DNA of 11,630 nt from Pseudomonadota bacterium (GCA_023417735.1 JAEZEK010000433.1:1-11630); one strand, 5' to 3'; shown: positions 1-6,267, counted from the stretch's first letter. Made by a program: numbers and translations. The notes: generated from the sequence alone by a model not told the origin.

Positions 1-729
1 GATGTAGCCGGCGTGCTCGGAGCAGAGGAAGGCGCAGAGCTTTCCGAACTCCTCCGGCGTGCCGAACCGTCCGGCCGGCACCGCCTTGCGCTGGCGCTCG
101 GCTTCCGCCTCCTCGCTGATCCCGGCCTGCTCCGCCGCCCAGCGCATGCCGCTGCGAAGCCGGTCGGTGTCCATCTTGCCCGGCAGCATGTTGTTGATCG
201 TGACGTTGGAGGCAGCGACCTGGCGGCAGACGCCGGCGAGGAAGGCAGTCAGCCCGGCGCGCGCGCCGGAGGAGAGGTCGAGCCCGGCGATCGGCATGAG
301 CACGGATGACGAGGTGATGTTCACGATCCGCCCGAACCGGCGCTCCACCATGCCGTCGAGGACGGCCTGAACGAGCTCGATCGGCGTCACCATGTTCTGG
401 ATCACGCCGTCGATCATCGCCTGGCGGTCGAGCTGGCGGAAATCCTTTCGCGGCGGCCCGGCATTGTTGTTGACCAGGATGTCGGGATCCGGGCAGGCGG
501 CGAGGAGGGCCGCCTGGCCCTCGCGGGTCGAGACGTCGGCGCCAACGGCGGTGACGGCGCCGCCGGTGGCGCGCCGGATCTCCTCGGCGGTCCGCTCGGC
601 GGAGTCCTGCGTCCGCCCGTTGACCACCACCGACACGCCCTCGGCGGCGAGCGCTTCCGCGCAGCCGCGGCCGAGGCCCCGGCTCGAGGCGCAGACGATC
701 GCCTTGCGGCCCTTCAGTCCCAGTTCCAT
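1..729 (-). CDS. Atypical SDR-family oxidoreductase (FabG-like), 3' end cut off by window
   Basis: Seen: 243 codons read from the ATG at 729 down to the window edge with no stop. The usual SDR length of about 260 suggests only some 20 residues are missing. The Rossmann dinucleotide loop is CASSRGLGRG (residues 13-22), a variant of TGxxxGxG. The structural NNAG motif is at 88-91, Asn112 fits the tetrad Asn, and the GRFGTPEEFG segment is at 220-229. The catalytic Ser is Ser140, but 13 residues later, where YxxxK is expected, there is Ser153 and Arg157 (SSGAR). Known: a FabG-like SDR subgroup has this ARAGL-type segment and lacks the perfect catalytic tetrad; its members are annotated as 3-oxoacyl-ACP reductase-like, with no settled activity. 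The start is supported by a Shine-Dalgarno AGGGAG six nt upstream (736-741). It is transcribed divergently from the PlcP-like gene. The substrate is unknown, and it may not be a classical NAD(P)H reductase. Confidence 0.9.
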   Translation of the reverse strand, partial: MELGLKGRKAIVCASSRGLGRGCAEALAAEGVSVVVNGRTQDSAERTAEEIRRATGGAVTAVGADVSTREGQAALLAACPDPDILVNNNAGPPRKDFRQLDRQAMIDGVIQNMVTPIELVQAVLDGMVERRFGRIVNITSSSVLMPIAGLDLSSGARAGLTAFLAGVCRQVAASNVTINNMLPGKMDTDRLRSGMRWAAEQAGISEEAEAERQRKAVPAGRFGTPEEFGKLCAFLCSEHAGYI

Positions 730-735
730 TCAAGT

Positions 736-741
736 CTCCCT
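736..741 (-). promoter_or_regulatory. Ribosome binding site of the SDR gene
   Basis: On the minus strand the sequence reads AGGGAG, separated by six nt from the ATG at 729-727. This near-ideal spacing fixes the start of the SDR gene. Confidence 0.6.
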
Positions 742-776
742 GTGTTGACCGAGCCGTACGGCGGCCGCTCCGGGCG

Positions 777-794
777 CCGTCACAAAAGTGAGAT
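777..794 (+). promoter_or_regulatory. Weak PHO-box-like sequence upstream of the plcP-like gene
   Basis: The 100-bp divergent gap between the SDR gene and the plcP-like gene contains CCGTCAC-AAAA-GTGAGAT, which can be set against the alphaproteobacterial PHO box CTGTCAT-N4-CTGTCAT. By eye 5 of 7 and 4 of 7 positions match, so it is degenerate. It lies in the only A-rich patch of this gap, 36 nt before the start codon. The reason for noting it is functional: plcP-type genes are PhoB-controlled in Sinorhizobium. The sequence alone does not prove a binding site, and no convincing -10 element was found downstream. Confidence 0.22.
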
Positions 795-829
795 CGGAAT
801 CGTGTCTTTGCCGAACAGGCACATAACCG

Positions 830-1642
830 ATGACCGACATGCTCGATCAACCTCCCTCGCGTCATCTGCGTACGATTTTCCTGTCCGATGTTCACCTCGG
901 GACGCGCGGCTGCCAGGCGGGGCTCCTGCTCGACTTCCTGCGCGTGCACGACGCCGAGACGATCTATCTGGTGGGCGACGTCGTCGACGCCTGGCGCCTG
1001 CGCCGCGTCTGGCACTGGCCGCAAACGCACAACGACGTCGTCCAGAAGCTGCTTCGGAAGGGCCGCAAGGGCAGCCGGATCATCTACATCCCCGGCAACC
1101 ACGACGAGTTCCTGCGCGACTATGTCGGCACGCATTTCGGCGGCATCGAGGTGCGCCGGAACGCCATCCACGAGACCGCCGACGGGCGGCGGCTCCTCGT
1201 CGTCCACGGCGACGATTTCGACATGGTCGTCCGCCACGCCAGATGGCTCGCGCTGCTCGGCGACTGGGCCTACGGTCTCGCGCTGGGCGTGAACACCTAC
1301 CTGAACGTCGTCCGCCGCGGCTTCGGCTTCTCCTACTGGTCGCTCTCCGCCTGGGCAAAGCTGAAGGTGAAGAACGCGGTGAACTTCATCAGCGCGTTCG
1401 AGGAGGCGCTGGCGCGCGAGGCGCACCGCTTCGAGGTCGACGGCGTCGTCTGCGGCCACATCCACCACGCCGCCATGCACGACCGCTTCGGGATCGCCTA
1501 TCTCAATTGCGGCGACTGGGTGGAAAGCTGCACGGCGGTCGTGGAGCACCACGACGGCCGGTTCGAGATCGTGCGATGGACGCAGGCCACGGACGCGGCC
1601 GATCGGGCGGCACCGACCGTGCCGGAAGCGGTCGCAGCCTGA
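830..1642 (+). CDS. plcP: PlcP-like metallophosphoesterase (phospholipase C / LpxH-like fold)
   Basis: Seen: a 270-aa calcineurin-like phosphoesterase with the full set of dinuclear-metal motifs: SDVHLG near residue 20, GDVVDAW near 49, GNHDEF near 88, HGDDFD near 125, GHIHHA near 210 and GDWVES near 230. There is no signal peptide, so it is probably cytoplasmic or peripheral to the inner membrane. Known: this COG2908 family is commonly annotated as UDP-2,3-diacylglucosamine diphosphatase (LpxH). LpxH proper usually has GNRD where this has GNHD, and rhizobial relatives of this type (PlcP, SMc00171 in Sinorhizobium meliloti) are intracellular phospholipases C that release diacylglycerol from phospholipids during phosphate starvation. 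Context: it is followed after 8 nt by a GT4 glycosyltransferase, the usual PlcP partner, which favours the PlcP reading over LpxH. The ATG at 830 has a weak AGG ten nt upstream; the in-frame ATG at 839 is less well placed. Confidence 0.88.
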   Translation: MTDMLDQPPSRHLRTIFLSDVHLGTRGCQAGLLLDFLRVHDAETIYLVGDVVDAWRLRRVWHWPQTHNDVVQKLLRKGRKGSRIIYIPGNHDEFLRDYVGTHFGGIEVRRNAIHETADGRRLLVVHGDDFDMVVRHARWLALLGDWAYGLALGVNTYLNVVRRGFGFSYWSLSAWAKLKVKNAVNFISAFEEALAREAHRFEVDGVVCGHIHHAAMHDRFGIAYLNCGDWVESCTAVVEHHDGRFEIVRWTQATDAADRAAPTVPEAVAA

Positions 1643-1650
1643 GCCGGCCC

Positions 1651-2649
1651 ATGCGCCTTGCCATCGTGACGGACGCCTGGCTGCCGCAGGTGAACGGCGT
1701 CGTGCGCTCGCTCCAGCGGGTCGTGGAGGTGCTGACGGCGCAGGGCGACGTCGTCACAGTCATCGCGCCGCATCTCTTCCGCACGGTGCGCTGCCCGACC
1801 TATCCCGAGATCCGGCTGGCCGTCACCACCTCGGCGAGGGTCGGTGCGCTCATCGAGGCCGCCGGGGCCGACCGCGTCCACATCGCGACCGAAGGGCCGC
1901 TGGGGCTGCTCGCGCGCCGGCACTGCCTGAGGAAGGGCAGGGCGTTCACGACGAGCTACCACACCAAGTTCCCGGAATACCTCGCGGCCCGGCTGCCGGT
2001 CCCGCTCGGCTGGGGCTATCGCTTCATGCGCGCGTTCCACAATGCCGGCGGCGGTTGCATGGTCGCGACGCCGTCGCTGGAGGCCGACCTCGCCGCCCGC
2101 GGCTTCAGGCACCTCATGCGCTGGTCGCGGGGCGTCGACGCCGACATGTTCCGGCCGCGGCCGGACTGCGACCTCGCCCTGCCGCGCCCGGTCTTCCTCT
2201 CCGTCGGGCGCGTCTCGGTGGAGAAGAACCTCGAGGCGTTCCTCGCGCTCGATCTTCCGGGGACGAAGGTGGTGGTGGGCGACGGCCCGGCGCGCGCGGA
2301 TCTCGAAGCCCGCTATCCGGATGCCCGGTTCCTCGGCTTGCTCGAGGACGAGGCGCTGGCGCGCGTCTACTCGGCCTCCGACGTCTTCGTGTTCCCGAGC
2401 CTGACGGACACGTTCGGCAACGTCCTGCTCGAGGCGCTCGCGTCCGGGCTGCCCGTCGCGGCCTATCCCGTGACGGGCCCGAAGGACGTGCTCACCGACC
2501 CTGCCGTCGGCGTGCTCGATCCCGATCTCCGCGAGGCGGCGCTCGCGGCGCTCGACCTGCGCAAGGAGGACGCCCGCGCCTTCGCGCTCGGCTTCAGCTG
2601 GGAAGCGAGCGCGGCGGCGTTCCGCGCCAACGTGCTCGCGGTCCATTGA
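1651..2649 (+). CDS. GT4-family glycosyltransferase, probable glycosyl-diacylglycerol synthase
   Basis: Seen: 332 aa with a GT-B layout. The N-terminal domain opens with IVTDAWLPQVNGVVRS (residues 4-19), whose NGV loop is typical of GT4 enzymes, and carries YHTKFPEY in the middle. The C-terminal domain begins near FLSVGRVSVEKNLEAF and has the donor-site segment FPSLTDTFGNVLLEALASG. In that segment the EX7E motif appears as DX7E, as in sulfoquinovosyl- and glycosyl-diacylglycerol synthases of the SqdX/Agt kind. No membrane span is evident. Known: Agrobacterium and marine relatives next to PlcP transfer glucose or glucuronate from a UDP-sugar to diacylglycerol. Inferred: this enzyme uses diacylglycerol made by the preceding gene to build phosphorus-free glycolipids. 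It starts 8 nt after the plcP-like stop without a clear ribosome site, suggesting translational coupling. Sugar specificity cannot be read from the sequence; an alpha-mannosyltransferase role is an alternative. Confidence 0.9.
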   Translation: MRLAIVTDAWLPQVNGVVRSLQRVVEVLTAQGDVVTVIAPHLFRTVRCPTYPEIRLAVTTSARVGALIEAAGADRVHIATEGPLGLLARRHCLRKGRAFTTSYHTKFPEYLAARLPVPLGWGYRFMRAFHNAGGGCMVATPSLEADLAARGFRHLMRWSRGVDADMFRPRPDCDLALPRPVFLSVGRVSVEKNLEAFLALDLPGTKVVVGDGPARADLEARYPDARFLGLLEDEALARVYSASDVFVFPSLTDTFGNVLLEALASGLPVAAYPVTGPKDVLTDPAVGVLDPDLREAALAALDLRKEDARAFALGFSWEASAAAFRANVLAVH

Positions 2650-2703
2650 AGCGCCTCCACGCGCCGCTTGCGGTCCGTGCCCGTGATCGTCTACGCCGCT
2701 CGA

Positions 2704-3693
2704 ATGCCGATCCCGACCTACAGCGACATTCTCGGCGCCGCGGAGCGGATCGCCGGCCGCGCCGTACGAACGCCGCTCCTCCACGCGCCGCTGCTCTCCG
2801 AAGAGACGGCCGCGCGCGTCTTCCTCAAGCCGGAATGCCTGCAGCGGACCGGTTCGTTCAAGTTCCGCGGCGCCTGGAACGCCGTCTCGCGCCTCGGCGA
2901 GAAACGCGCCTCCGGCGTCGTGGCCTGCTCGTCCGGCAATCATGCCCAGGGCCTTGCCGAGGCAGCGCGTCTCGCCGGCATTCCGGCGACGATCGTCATG
3001 CCGTCCGACGCCCCGCCGGTGAAGCGCGAGCGCACCGCGGCGAGCGGGGCGCGCATCGTGCCCTATGACCGCGCGAGCGAGGACCGCGACGCAATCGCGG
3101 CGGCGATCGCGGCGGAGACGGGCGCCACGCTGGTGCACCCCTACGACAATGCCGACGTCATCTCCGGCCAGGGCACGGTCGGGCTCGAGATCGCCCACGA
3201 TCTCGATGCGCTCGGCCTCGCGCCGGATCTCGCCTTCGTCCCGTGCGGCGGCGGCGGCCTCACCGCGGGCGTGACGCTCGCGCTCACCGAGCGCTTCCCG
3301 GCCGTCCGGGTGAACGCGGTCGAACCAGCCGGGTTCGACGATTACGGGCGATCGCTCGCGGCAGGGGCGATCCTGCGCAACGAGCGCCTCACCGGCTCGG
3401 TCGCCGACGCGCTGCTGTCCCCGTCGCCGGGAGAGATCGGGTTCGCGATCAACCGGGAACGCCTCGCCGGCGCGGTGACGGCGACGGACGACGAGGCGAT
3501 GAACGCCGTCGGCTACGCCTTCGATCGCCTGCGCCTGGTGCTCGAGCCGGGCGGCGCCGTGGCGCTGGCGGCGGTCCTGGCGCATTCGGCTGAGCTGCGG
3601 GGTCGCACCGTGGTGGTGGTCCTCTCCGGCGGGAACGTCGCCGACGAAATGCTTGCAGAGGCGCTGCGGCGCTACCGGTCCGCGTCGGCCTGA
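2704..3693 (+). CDS. PLP-dependent threonine/serine dehydratase-like enzyme
   Basis: Seen: 329 aa of the fold-type II PLP (tryptophan synthase beta) family. The Schiff-base Lys is Lys53 in TGSFKFRGA, the substrate-carboxylate loop SSGNH is at 76-80, the phosphate-binding CGGGGLTAG is at 181-189, EPAGFDD is at 207-213, and the terminal SGGN at 308-311 contacts the pyridine nitrogen. There is no C-terminal ACT regulatory domain, so it is the short, non-biosynthetic type rather than IlvA. Known: such proteins deaminate L-threonine or L-serine to 2-oxobutyrate or pyruvate; close relatives include serine racemase and the hydroxyectoine-catabolism enzyme EutB. The ATG at 2704 fits family length; in-frame TTG (2668) and GTG (2677, 2683) codons upstream would add up to 12 poorly conserved residues. 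No good ribosome site is visible for any of them. It lies 54 nt after the glycosyltransferase and its 3' end overlaps the convergent gene by 22 bp. Substrate remains open. Confidence 0.9.
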   Translation: MPIPTYSDILGAAERIAGRAVRTPLLHAPLLSEETAARVFLKPECLQRTGSFKFRGAWNAVSRLGEKRASGVVACSSGNHAQGLAEAARLAGIPATIVMPSDAPPVKRERTAASGARIVPYDRASEDRDAIAAAIAAETGATLVHPYDNADVISGQGTVGLEIAHDLDALGLAPDLAFVPCGGGGLTAGVTLALTERFPAVRVNAVEPAGFDDYGRSLAAGAILRNERLTGSVADALLSPSPGEIGFAINRERLAGAVTATDDEAMNAVGYAFDRLRLVLEPGGAVALAAVLAHSAELRGRTVVVVLSGGNVADEMLAEALRRYRSASA

Positions 3694-4169
3694 CGCCGGG
3701 GGAAGGCGACCAGGACGAGGTCGTCTTCCACCTCGTCCGAGGCGGCGCGTGCGCGCGGGGTTTCCGGCGCGAAGATGTCGGCCGCGCCGGCGTCGGTCGG
3801 GGCGGGCCGGCGGGGGGCCTCCGCGGCAGCGCCGGCGAGGGCGGCGGCCAGGCCCCGCAACTCCATCTGCAGCGAAGCGAGCTCCGACTGGGCGGCATCG
3901 CTGCGGCAGAGGCGCGCGACGCTGGCGAGCCGGCCGGCGAGATCGGTCAGCTCCTGGGGGACCGAATCCGGGAGCAGTTCGTCGCGCACGAGCGCGATGT
4001 GCGTCTCCAGCCGCCGCATGGAGGCGATGAGCGTCTTCAGGTCCGCCGGCCGCTGGCGGCGGGCGTACTCGCTCAGGAACGAGCGCCCCTTGGCCGTCGA
4101 GGACAGCGCGTCGAGGATCTCCTGGTACTCACGGTCGCCGAGTTCGCATGGCCACGCCATACCCGCCAT
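3672..4169 (-). CDS. Conserved-looking small hypothetical protein, helical
   Basis: No function recognised. Seen: 165 aa, starting MAGMAWPCELGDREYQ. A predicted helical N-terminal part (about residues 10-110) includes ALSSTAKGRSFLSEYARR and LIASMRRLETHIALV. An Ala/Pro-rich variable stretch follows (about 115-140), then an acidic segment SDEVEDDLVLVAFPRR near the C-terminus. From memory, the STAKGRSFLSEYARR type of motif recurs in short uncharacterised alphaproteobacterial proteins, some auto-annotated as CheZ-like; I cannot confirm that here. The start at 4169 is well supported by AGGGGAG (4177-4183) seven nt upstream, which excludes the longer reading frame opening at 4289. It follows dgcA on the same strand after a 73-bp gap and could be read from the dgcNA transcript or its own promoter. 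It has no signal peptide or membrane span, so it is probably cytoplasmic. Confidence 0.75.
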   Translation of the reverse strand: MAGMAWPCELGDREYQEILDALSSTAKGRSFLSEYARRQRPADLKTLIASMRRLETHIALVRDELLPDSVPQELTDLAGRLASVARLCRSDAAQSELASLQMELRGLAAALAGAAAEAPRRPAPTDAGAADIFAPETPRARAASDEVEDDLVLVAFPRRQADADR

Positions 4170-4176
4170 CTGCTCG

Positions 4177-4183
4177 CTCCCCT
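4177..4183 (-). promoter_or_regulatory. Ribosome binding site fixing the start of the 165-aa hypothetical
   Basis: On the minus strand the sequence reads AGGGGAG, seven nt upstream of the ATG at 4169-4167. It decides between this start and the upstream in-frame codons reaching to 4289, which would extend the protein into the end of dgcA. Confidence 0.6.
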
Positions 4184-4233
4184 TCGCATCGATGTGCGGG
4201 CGGACAATGCCGCACCAAGGCTGAAAAATGCGT

Positions 4234-4243
4234 AAGCCGGCTT
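4234..4243. promoter_or_regulatory. 10-bp palindrome AAGCCGGCTT at the dgcA 3' end
   Basis: The perfect palindrome AAGCCGGCTT starts with the last base of the dgcA stop codon on the minus strand. It is enclosed by a second inverted pair CTGAA/TTCAG (4221-4225 and 4242-4246), and a run of five T follows on the minus strand (4228-4224). It could be a weak terminator for dgcNA, or an operator for the downstream gene. The same 10-mer lies in the dgcN upstream region at 6253-6264, within a longer palindrome. Confidence 0.3.
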
Positions 4244-5217
4244 CAGCCCCAGAGCGCGGGGCCGGGCGGCTCCACCATGGAGCCGGCATAGCGGAGCCCC
4301 GGCTGCCGATCGCGGGCGAGGAGGAGGGGGCCGTCGAGGTCGACGATGTGGGCGTGCTGGGCGAGCAGAACCGCGGGCGCCATCGAAAGCGACGTGCCGA
4401 CCATGCAGCCGACCATCACGAGGAAGCCCCTTGCCCGCGCCTCGCGCACGATCCGCATCGCTTCCGTCAGCCCGCCCGCCTTGTCGAGCTTCACGTTCAC
4501 CGCGTCGTACTTGCCGGCCACTGCGGCGAGGTCCTCGTGCGTGTGCAGGCTCTCGTCCGCGCAGATCGGCACCGGGTGCGGCACGCGGAGCAGCAGGTCG
4601 TCCGCCCCGGCCGGCAAGGGCTGCTCGATCAGGGCGACCTCCGCCTCGAGGCAGGCGAGCATGTTCTCGAGGTAGTTCTCCTCCGTCCAGCCCTCGTTGG
4701 CGTCGACGATGATGCGCGCCTTCGGCGCGGAGGCCCGGACGGCACGGATTCGCGACACGTCTCCGTCCGCGCCGAGCTTGACCTTGAGCAGGGGGCGGCC
4801 CGCCGCCATGCGGGCAGCCTCCGCCATGTCCTCCGGGTCGCCGAGGCTGAGCGTGAGGGCGGTCTGGACCGGGCGGAGCAGCGGCCCCGCGCAGGCTTCG
4901 GCGACCGAGACGTGCGAACGCTTGGCCTCGAAATCCCAGAACGCGCAATCGAGCGCGTTGCGCGCGGCGCCCGGCGGCAGCAGGCCCTGCAGCGCGTGGC
5001 GGTCGGCGATGGCGCCACGCACGGATTCGATCTGCGCCAGCACGCTGTCGGGCGTCTCGCCGTAGCGGGGATAGGGTACGCACTCGCCGCGGCCGACCGC
5101 CTCGCCTTCGGCGATCTCCACCGTGACGACCGTTGCCTCGGTGCGCGAGCCGCGCGCGATGGTGAAGCTTCCGGCGATCGGCCAGGTTTCGATGCGCGCC
5201 GTGATCATGGGCCTCAT
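4243..5217 (-). CDS. dgcA: DgcA, N-acetyl-D-glutamate racemase (enolase superfamily)
   Basis: Seen: 324 aa of the enolase superfamily, dipeptide-epimerase branch. The capping domain covers about residues 1-115. The barrel carries KVK (145-147) with the first catalytic lysine, metal ligands Asp172 (VDANEGW), Glu198 (IEQPLP) and Asp221 (ADES), the NVKLDKAGGL block (241-250) with the second lysine, and DLDGP (293-297), the DxD typical of Ala-Glu epimerases. Known: enzymes of this type paired with a DUF1611 protein form the DgcN-DgcA pathway, in which DgcA racemises N-acetyl-D-glutamate to N-acetyl-L-glutamate. Outside this context the same sequence would be called L-Ala-D/L-Glu epimerase, a murein-recycling enzyme. 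Context decides for DgcA: its ATG overlaps the dgcN stop (ATGA, 5214-5217), so the two are translationally coupled. A second in-frame ATG at 5208 is possible. Confidence 0.9.
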   Translation of the reverse strand: MRPMITARIETWPIAGSFTIARGSRTEATVVTVEIAEGEAVGRGECVPYPRYGETPDSVLAQIESVRGAIADRHALQGLLPPGAARNALDCAFWDFEAKRSHVSVAEACAGPLLRPVQTALTLSLGDPEDMAEAARMAAGRPLLKVKLGADGDVSRIRAVRASAPKARIIVDANEGWTEENYLENMLACLEAEVALIEQPLPAGADDLLLRVPHPVPICADESLHTHEDLAAVAGKYDAVNVKLDKAGGLTEAMRIVREARARGFLVMVGCMVGTSLSMAPAVLLAQHAHIVDLDGPLLLARDRQPGLRYAGSMVEPPGPALWG

Positions 5218-6227
5218 GGCGATGCGAACTCCTCGGCGATGCGGTCGACGATGGGCCCGACGCCGGTCCGGATGGGATCGACGCTCGGCAATCCGAAGCG
5301 GGTTTCCGTCGCCGCGAGGACGGCTTCGGCGGCATGGGGGGACAGCGCCGCGGTGTTCACGGCGATCCCGACCGGCCGGATCGCGGGGTTGGTGAGCCGT
5401 CCGAGGCGCACCGTCTCATCGATCACGTCGCCGATCTCGGCAATCGGGTGATCGACGTTCCGCATGGTCCGGCGCGTTGGCTCGTGGCAGACCACGAAGG
5501 CGTCGGGCTGGCAGCCGTGGAGCAGGCCAAGCGTGACGCCGGCGAAGGAGGGATGGAACAGCGAGCCCTGTCCCTCGACGATCTGCCAATGGTCGGGATC
5601 GGCTTCGGGCGTGAGCCATTCCGCCGCCCCGGAGATGAAGTCGGCGACCACCGCATCGATGGCGATGCCGCGGCCGGCGATCAGGATCCCGGTCTGCCCG
5701 GTCGCGCAGAATTCGGCATCGAAGCCGCGCAGCGTCATCTCGCGCTCGAGCGCGAGCGCGGTGTACTTCTTGCCCACCGCGCAGTCGGTGCCGACCGTCA
5801 GCAGGCGCTTGCCGGAGCGCGGCGTGCCCTTGCCGACCGAAAGGGTGCGGCCGGCATGGCGCACGTCGAACAGGCTGACCGCCCGACGGGCCGCCGCCTC
5901 CCTGATCCCCTCGATGTCGCCGAGGCGCATGTGGAGCCCGCTCGCGACGTCCATCCCGGATTCGATGGCTTCCACGATCGTCTCGACCCAGTGCTCCGGC
6001 AGCACGCCGCCGGGGTTGACCGCGCCGATGACGAGGGTTTCGGCGCCGGCCTTCCGCGCGGTCGCCACATCCATGTCGGGCAGGCCGGTATCCGCCCGGC
6101 AGCCCGGCAGGCGCAACTGGCCGACGCACCAGTCCCTGCGCCAGTCGACGATCCCCTGGGCGGTCTTCGCCGCCAGCGGATCCGGCACGTCGCCGAGGAA
6201 AAGCAGATAAGGTGTCCTGATCGGCAT
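5214..6227 (-). CDS. dgcN: DgcN, D-glutamate N-acetyltransferase (DUF1611 family)
   Basis: Seen: 337 aa with an N-terminal Rossmann-like part (about residues 1-130, including GAVNPGG at 68-74) and a C-terminal P-loop NTPase-like domain. The P-loop is GTDCAVGKKYT (146-156), followed by ATGQTG (175-180), VEGQGSL (217-223) and CHEPTRR (247-253). These are the hallmarks of DUF1611. Known: members were long annotated as unknown or NAD-dependent epimerase-like. In marine Proteobacteria and haloarchaea the DgcN type is reported to acetylate D-glutamate, supplying N-acetyl-D-glutamate to DgcA. Inferred: cytoplasmic, first step of D-glutamate use as a carbon and nitrogen source, or salvage of D-Glu from peptidoglycan. 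The start at 6227 has AGGAAAG about ten nt upstream. It is first in the dgcNA operon and divergent from the Mla operon. Confidence 0.88.
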   Translation of the reverse strand: MPIRTPYLLFLGDVPDPLAAKTAQGIVDWRRDWCVGQLRLPGCRADTGLPDMDVATARKAGAETLVIGAVNPGGVLPEHWVETIVEAIESGMDVASGLHMRLGDIEGIREAAARRAVSLFDVRHAGRTLSVGKGTPRSGKRLLTVGTDCAVGKKYTALALEREMTLRGFDAEFCATGQTGILIAGRGIAIDAVVADFISGAAEWLTPEADPDHWQIVEGQGSLFHPSFAGVTLGLLHGCQPDAFVVCHEPTRRTMRNVDHPIAEIGDVIDETVRLGRLTNPAIRPVGIAVNTAALSPHAAEAVLAATETRFGLPSVDPIRTGVGPIVDRIAEEFASP

Positions 6228-6251
6228 GGGAGTGTGGCTTTCCTGCGCTTG

Positions 6252-6265
6252 CGAAGCCGGCTTCG
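6252..6265. promoter_or_regulatory. 14-bp perfect palindrome in the dgcN/mlaE divergent promoter region
   Basis: CGAAGCCGGCTTCG is a perfect palindrome 25 bp upstream of the dgcN start and 71 bp upstream of the mlaE start. A dyad of this length in a divergent intergenic region is a plausible operator for a dimeric repressor or activator of dgcNA. Its central ten bases recur just after dgcA (4234-4243). GC-rich palindromes arise easily at this base composition, and no regulator gene lies in the window. Confidence 0.4.
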
Positions 6266-6267
6266 AG

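Noticed and set aside
745..750. TTGACC as a -35 element for the plcP-like gene.
   Set aside because: No acceptable -10 hexamer is found 16-18 nt downstream.
742..1650. Longer N-terminal extension of the glycosyltransferase frame reaching back to 742.
   Set aside because: That part is an out-of-frame Arg/Pro-rich reading through plcP. The real protein starts at the ATG at 1651, where GT4 homology begins.
1498..3585. Very long minus-strand open frame (695 codons) antisense to plcP, the glycosyltransferase and the dehydratase.
   Set aside because: It is antisense to three well-recognised genes, has Arg/Gly-rich low-complexity content and no recognisable domain. Long open shadows are expected at this GC content.
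4194..4215. Inverted repeat GTGCGG/CCGCAC as a terminator after dgcA.
   Set aside because: Only six pairs with a 10-nt loop and no T-run on the minus strand; easily a chance event in GC-rich DNA.
4170..4289. Upstream extension of the 165-aa hypothetical to 4289.
   Set aside because: It would run into the coding end of dgcA, and the ATG at 4169 has a strong ribosome site.
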